This document shows positions 10,324-12,950 of a DNA stretch of 12,950 bases, in pieces (position 1 is the first letter of the stretch; each line of letters starts with the position of its first letter). The position numbers were made by a program, and so were the translations under genes. The notes beneath the pieces are model-generated. The model had not been told where the DNA came from and ran no database searches. It saw only the letters and a list, made by a program, of their open reading frames with translations. Source of the DNA: Porogramme epimiltina (lineage: Eukaryota > Basidiomycota > Agaricomycetes > Polyporales > Polyporaceae); NCBI GenBank assembly GCA_900155495.1, contig FTLJ01000386.1, forward strand, positions 7,252 through 20,201, in the 5' to 3' direction.

Positions 10324-10400
10324 CGTGACGTCGTAGTAGGGCTACGGTGCAGCGAGGAAAAGGTAAAAATGATACCTGGTGGGGAGGAGAAGGATTGAAC
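10324..10400 (-). promoter_or_regulatory. Probable 5' untranslated/core promoter region of the NLR gene
   Basis: Upstream of the ATG at 10323 the minus strand has a pyrimidine run, CCTTCTCCTCCCC, at 10393-10381, about 60 nt from the start codon. Filamentous fungi often have such CT tracts just upstream of the transcription start. No TATA box is visible close by. An in-frame TAG about seven codons upstream excludes a longer N-terminus without another exon. Confidence 0.3.
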
Positions 10401-11180
10401 GCACTGACACGTCGAGACTTCACGGTGCGCGTACACTGTTGCAAACACGTGGTGGCTATCGCCGTGATCTATATGGCATTTCTGGCGGACGTGAGAATTC
10501 GTGCGCTTGTGGAAAGCTTCGAGGCAGGCGCGCATGGGGCATTCGAAGCGTCACACACAGATGGGACTGCGAGCTGTAGTGCAACCTAGTCAGCTATATT
10601 TTCCCAAAAAATGTCATTATCATCGATGGTAATGAAAACAAATCTACCATCCTGCATGGATGATCTCACGATTCGTAATGGGCGCATAGCCCTAAGTTGA
10701 TTAAGCAGCAAACGAAAGCGATGTCGACTCACGTGCTTCCTCCATGTCCTACTCATGCCCTCCTTTCTACCGCCTCTCACGAAGCTACCATTGACTTGAC
10801 ACCGTGCGCACAAGCTTCTAAATGTGCCGCGCGCTCGCCGCGGCTGCAGCAAACGCGCCAGCATTCTATTGAGACAGTGTCAGCTTAGGGGCTCAAAACG
10901 ATGATAGTACTACATACAGTATTTTGACACCTGGATTTCAATGAGGTGTTGCTGGTTTGTTCAAGGTGAGGTTGCAAGTTGCTACTGGTTGAGAATCGAG
11001 ACGGTTGCACAATATTCGGACGAAAGCATCAACAATCCCATAATCCCATCACGTGCTTCAATTGTGACGTCATTTGCGAAGCAGAAACTGTACTCTCATG
11101 GCATCACCGCCGAGCGGTGTACATTCGGATGTGGTAAGTAAATGAAGTACAGTGCTCTGACCAATGTCGTCGAGATTCCC
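10401..11180. other. Intergenic between NLR and CmcJ-like relic
   Basis: No gene is supported. A minus-strand frame (10864-10586) ends in FVFITIDDNDIFWENIAD and contains an intron-like GTGAGT...CTTAG element (about 10731-10691), so a small last exon is conceivable. It matches nothing I know and has no upstream partner. Both flanking genes are on the minus strand, so this stretch should hold the NLR promoter and the 3' end of the relic. Confidence 0.45.
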
Positions 11181-12197
11181 TCAACCATACAACGCCACGA
11201 GCCTAAGCTCGATCCACTCCCTCATGGGTGCGCCCTCTGGTGTAGACGGGTCCTCGAATGCGGTGTGAGGAGTGAATACGGCCGTCTCCCCGCCGTTGCT
11301 TGAATCATAACTAAACAAAGCCCGTGCAAGTCAGCCTCGCCATCCCATCCAGAGCACGAAAGTAAACACGCACCACTTGATCAGCACCCCCGCCTATGGC
11401 TCCATCCCCCGTAGATACTTCCACCTGTGCCCCACGCTGAACCGCACGCTAAACGTCTCTCCCTCATGGTCCGGGTACCGCAACGTCGTGGGCAAGACAC
11501 CGCGCGCGGCATCGACGCTGCGCCCGTCGCACAGCGCGACCAGCCAGTCCCACATCGCGCGCCCGACCGGCCGCCCCACTGCACAAAAATGACCTGGAGG
11601 CGGCGCGCGAGCAGCGCGGGCACGTCCGCGGCGGGGAGGTGCCGACGTACGAGGGCGGCGACGGAGTCGGGGGGTCTGGTCGACGTGTACTTGGGGCACG
11701 GGTTGGCGCTTCTGGGGGGCGTCGTCGTCGAGCTCGCGCGGACGGGGGCGGATCGCTGGGGACGGAGATAGAGAGGAACAGGGGAGGGGAATGGGCCGGG
11801 TGAGCAAATGCTCAAGGTGGGGTGGGGAACGGGGCGCGCTGGGGAGGACTTACTAGTACTGCGGTCGAAGGGGACGACGCGCGCCGCGCCCGTGAGCCCC
11901 TTCACGAGCGCGATGCCTCTCGGTGTGGTGCTCCCGCTCGATCGCCGCGTCGCCGTCGAACGTAGTCTGCCCCATCTCCTGGCGGGAGTACTGGGACGCG
12001 ATAGCGTCGCGCGAGATACTGTCTTCCTGAAGCTTGCTGTGGAGGTGCTCGATCTGCTCGGCGTGCGCGACTGTGTCCCAGCTACGCTGGCGGCGCGAGT
12101 GTTGCGCGGTGATCTAAACGTAAGGCTTGGCGCCGCCCACGGGCGGAAAGAAGTGGGAGTGTTGGATGGTGACTCTGTCGACGGCGGGGATGGTCAT
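11181..12197 (-). pseudogene. Relic of CmcJ/AsaB-family hydroxylase/desaturase
   Basis: Living members are putative iron/2-oxoglutarate-type oxidases annotated as CmcJ-like, AsaB hydroxylase/desaturase or GA4-desaturase family, often tied to secondary metabolism. From ATG at 12197 the minus strand reads DRVTIQHSHFFPPVGGAKPYV, then a TAG (12116-12114), EMGQTTFDGDAAIERE, a frameshift, IALVKGLTGAARVVPFDRS, and intron-like 11853-11756 joining in frame to ELDDDAPQKRQPVPQVHVDQT. A second shift precedes DSVAALVRRHLPAADVPALL, and a third precedes GRAMWDWLVALCD, RSVDAARGVLPTTLRY and GHRWKYLRGMEP. A TAG follows (11396-11394), then VLIK. Intron-like 11373-11311 restores Cys and YDSSNGGETAVFTPHTAFED, ending RLVALYG and TGA at 11183-11181. 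Block order and spacing match a full-length family member. Two stops and at least three shifts make it non-functional as read. Confidence 0.86.
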
Positions 12198-12609
12198 CGT
12201 AGAGGCCTGTAGTACTTGACGGTTCGGTTCAATTGCAAGGGCTGATAGGGGGACAAGTAATGCGACTCGCTCAGTGAATGGTCTCCCTATCCACGACGCC
12301 GTTCGTCACCAGGTTCTATGAGAGGCGCAGTGGGCAGGATAGAGCCCGCGTAGTGTCCCGCCCGAGCCGGAACTTCGCTGCTATGAGGATTTTTATAGTG
12401 TGCCAGCTGCACGAGAAGCGTGGGTGAGCGCACAACCTGGGGTCGTCAGACCTGAGCAAAACCGTTGTCACGGGAGCATGTTGTGGGAAATGACTGCGGG
12501 GGAGAGCAGCGCGTGTAAAAGTAGCAGATGTTGCATATGTGTGTAGGCGGCGGGGAGGGAAGGTCGAGAGGAGCTTGTGGCCTTGGGGGTAGGGGCTGGA
12601 GACGTGTAC

Positions 12610-12621
12610 GGGTTAGGGTTA
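12610..12621 (+). repeat. Two tandem telomere-like units (GGGTTA)2
   Basis: The sequence GGGTTAGGGTTA equals two units of the telomere repeat common in filamentous fungi. It is too short to be a telomere end or a degenerate interstitial array, and could be chance or a telobox-like factor site. Confidence 0.6.
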
Positions 12622-12785
12622 CGTATTATATTCACGGACTAGTGCATACAATTAGATCAGTCTTTATCTTACGACACGCGATTCAACACACTTGGTACGC
12701 CTGAAGACGACCCATGCGAGCTCTCCCAATCTCCGCCACCCTAACATTGTTACATACGGCTAACAGTAGGCTGCTCCTTAATCGC

Positions 12786-12840
12786 GCCAAATGGGGCGTT
12801 GAAGTTCAACGCCCTATATATTGAACAGGGGTCATTTGGC
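12786..12840. repeat. Nested inverted repeat
   Basis: Perfect 10-nt arms GGGCGTTGAA (12794-12803) and TTCAACGCCC (12805-12814) flank one central G. An outer perfect pair, GCCAAATG (12786-12793) and CATTTGGC (12833-12840), encloses them and an AT-rich TATATATTG stretch. The inner pair could form a tight palindrome or dimer-binding site. The outer pair could be short terminal inverted repeats of a tiny element. No open frame lies inside. Confidence 0.75.
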
Positions 12841-12950
12841 TAGGTGTCCGTTGCACAGGGGAGCTTCCTAGTATTTGCGAGGGGGCGCATCGGACGACTT
12901 TGAGTCAACTTGGTTCCTTGAGCGGCGATGCGGGTCCGCACGCCAATCCG

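Larger units (their letters stand above)
12198..12950. other. Intergenic, no gene recognised
   Basis: No frame has a recognisable product. The part next to 12197 is the former promoter of the CmcJ-like relic. TTTTTATAG (about 12390) could be a TATA-like element, but it is some 190 nt from the relic's ATG. The stretch also carries a telomere-like dimer and a nested inverted repeat, listed separately. Confidence 0.5.

Noticed and set aside
10586..10864. 92-codon minus-strand frame ending in FVFITIDDNDIFWENIAD, with an intron-like element
   Set aside because: No recognisable family, no partner exons upstream and no promoter signal; could be a chance frame.
1..12950. Biosynthetic gene cluster built from the CmcJ/AsaB-like, ECM4-like and NLR genes
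   Set aside because: The two enzyme genes are dead and there is no core synthase, transporter or cluster regulator in the window.
1..12950. CRISPR arrays, bacterial operons, tRNA or rRNA genes
   Set aside because: No spaced direct repeats, no ribosome binding sites and no cloverleaf or rRNA signature seen; the intron-rich gene is eukaryotic.

Overview
The window reads as nuclear DNA of a filamentous basidiomycete, most likely an Agaricomycete. Introns of about 40-100 nt with GTRNGT donors and CTGAC-like branch sites are seen throughout. The one intact gene has the architecture and sequence signatures of the Agaricomycete NLR (NACHT-WD40, 'NWD') family, and the relics beside it resemble genes common in that class. 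Two undetermined bases (289-290) indicate a draft assembly.

Layout. 1-667: no recognisable gene. 668-1745 (+): a decayed ECM4-type glutathionyl-hydroquinone reductase (omega-class-like glutathione transferase) with nonsense codons, frameshifts and internal deletions. 1760-2860 (-): a decayed secreted glycoprotein of the 'macrophage-activating glycoprotein' type, convergent with the ECM4 relic. 2861-4980: no recognisable gene; about 3650-4270 is strikingly pyrimidine-rich on the + strand. 4981-10323 (-): an apparently intact seven-exon NLR gene. Its exons were reconstructed by hand; all six introns join in frame to give about 1642 residues. 10324-11180: upstream DNA of the NLR with nothing recognised. 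11181-12197 (-): a decayed CmcJ/AsaB-type hydroxylase/desaturase gene. 12198-12950: no gene; it holds a nested inverted repeat and a two-unit telomere-like repeat.

The NLR protein has a short basic N-terminus, a disordered Pro/Thr/Gln-rich linker, a helical domain resembling the HeLo/MLKL-like four-helix bundles used for cell death in other fungal NLRs (inference), a coiled coil, a NACHT ATPase with intact Walker A, Walker B and sensor-like arginine motifs, a helical ARC-like region, and about 13-14 divergent WD40 repeats. By family precedent it would be a ligand-triggered STAND switch in fungal innate immunity or self/non-self recognition.

The three relics belong to unrelated functions (quinone/glutathione redox chemistry, secreted glycoprotein, secondary-metabolite-type oxidation) and show no sign of forming a cluster with the NLR. 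The picture is one open, spliceable NLR gene inside a patch of dead genes.
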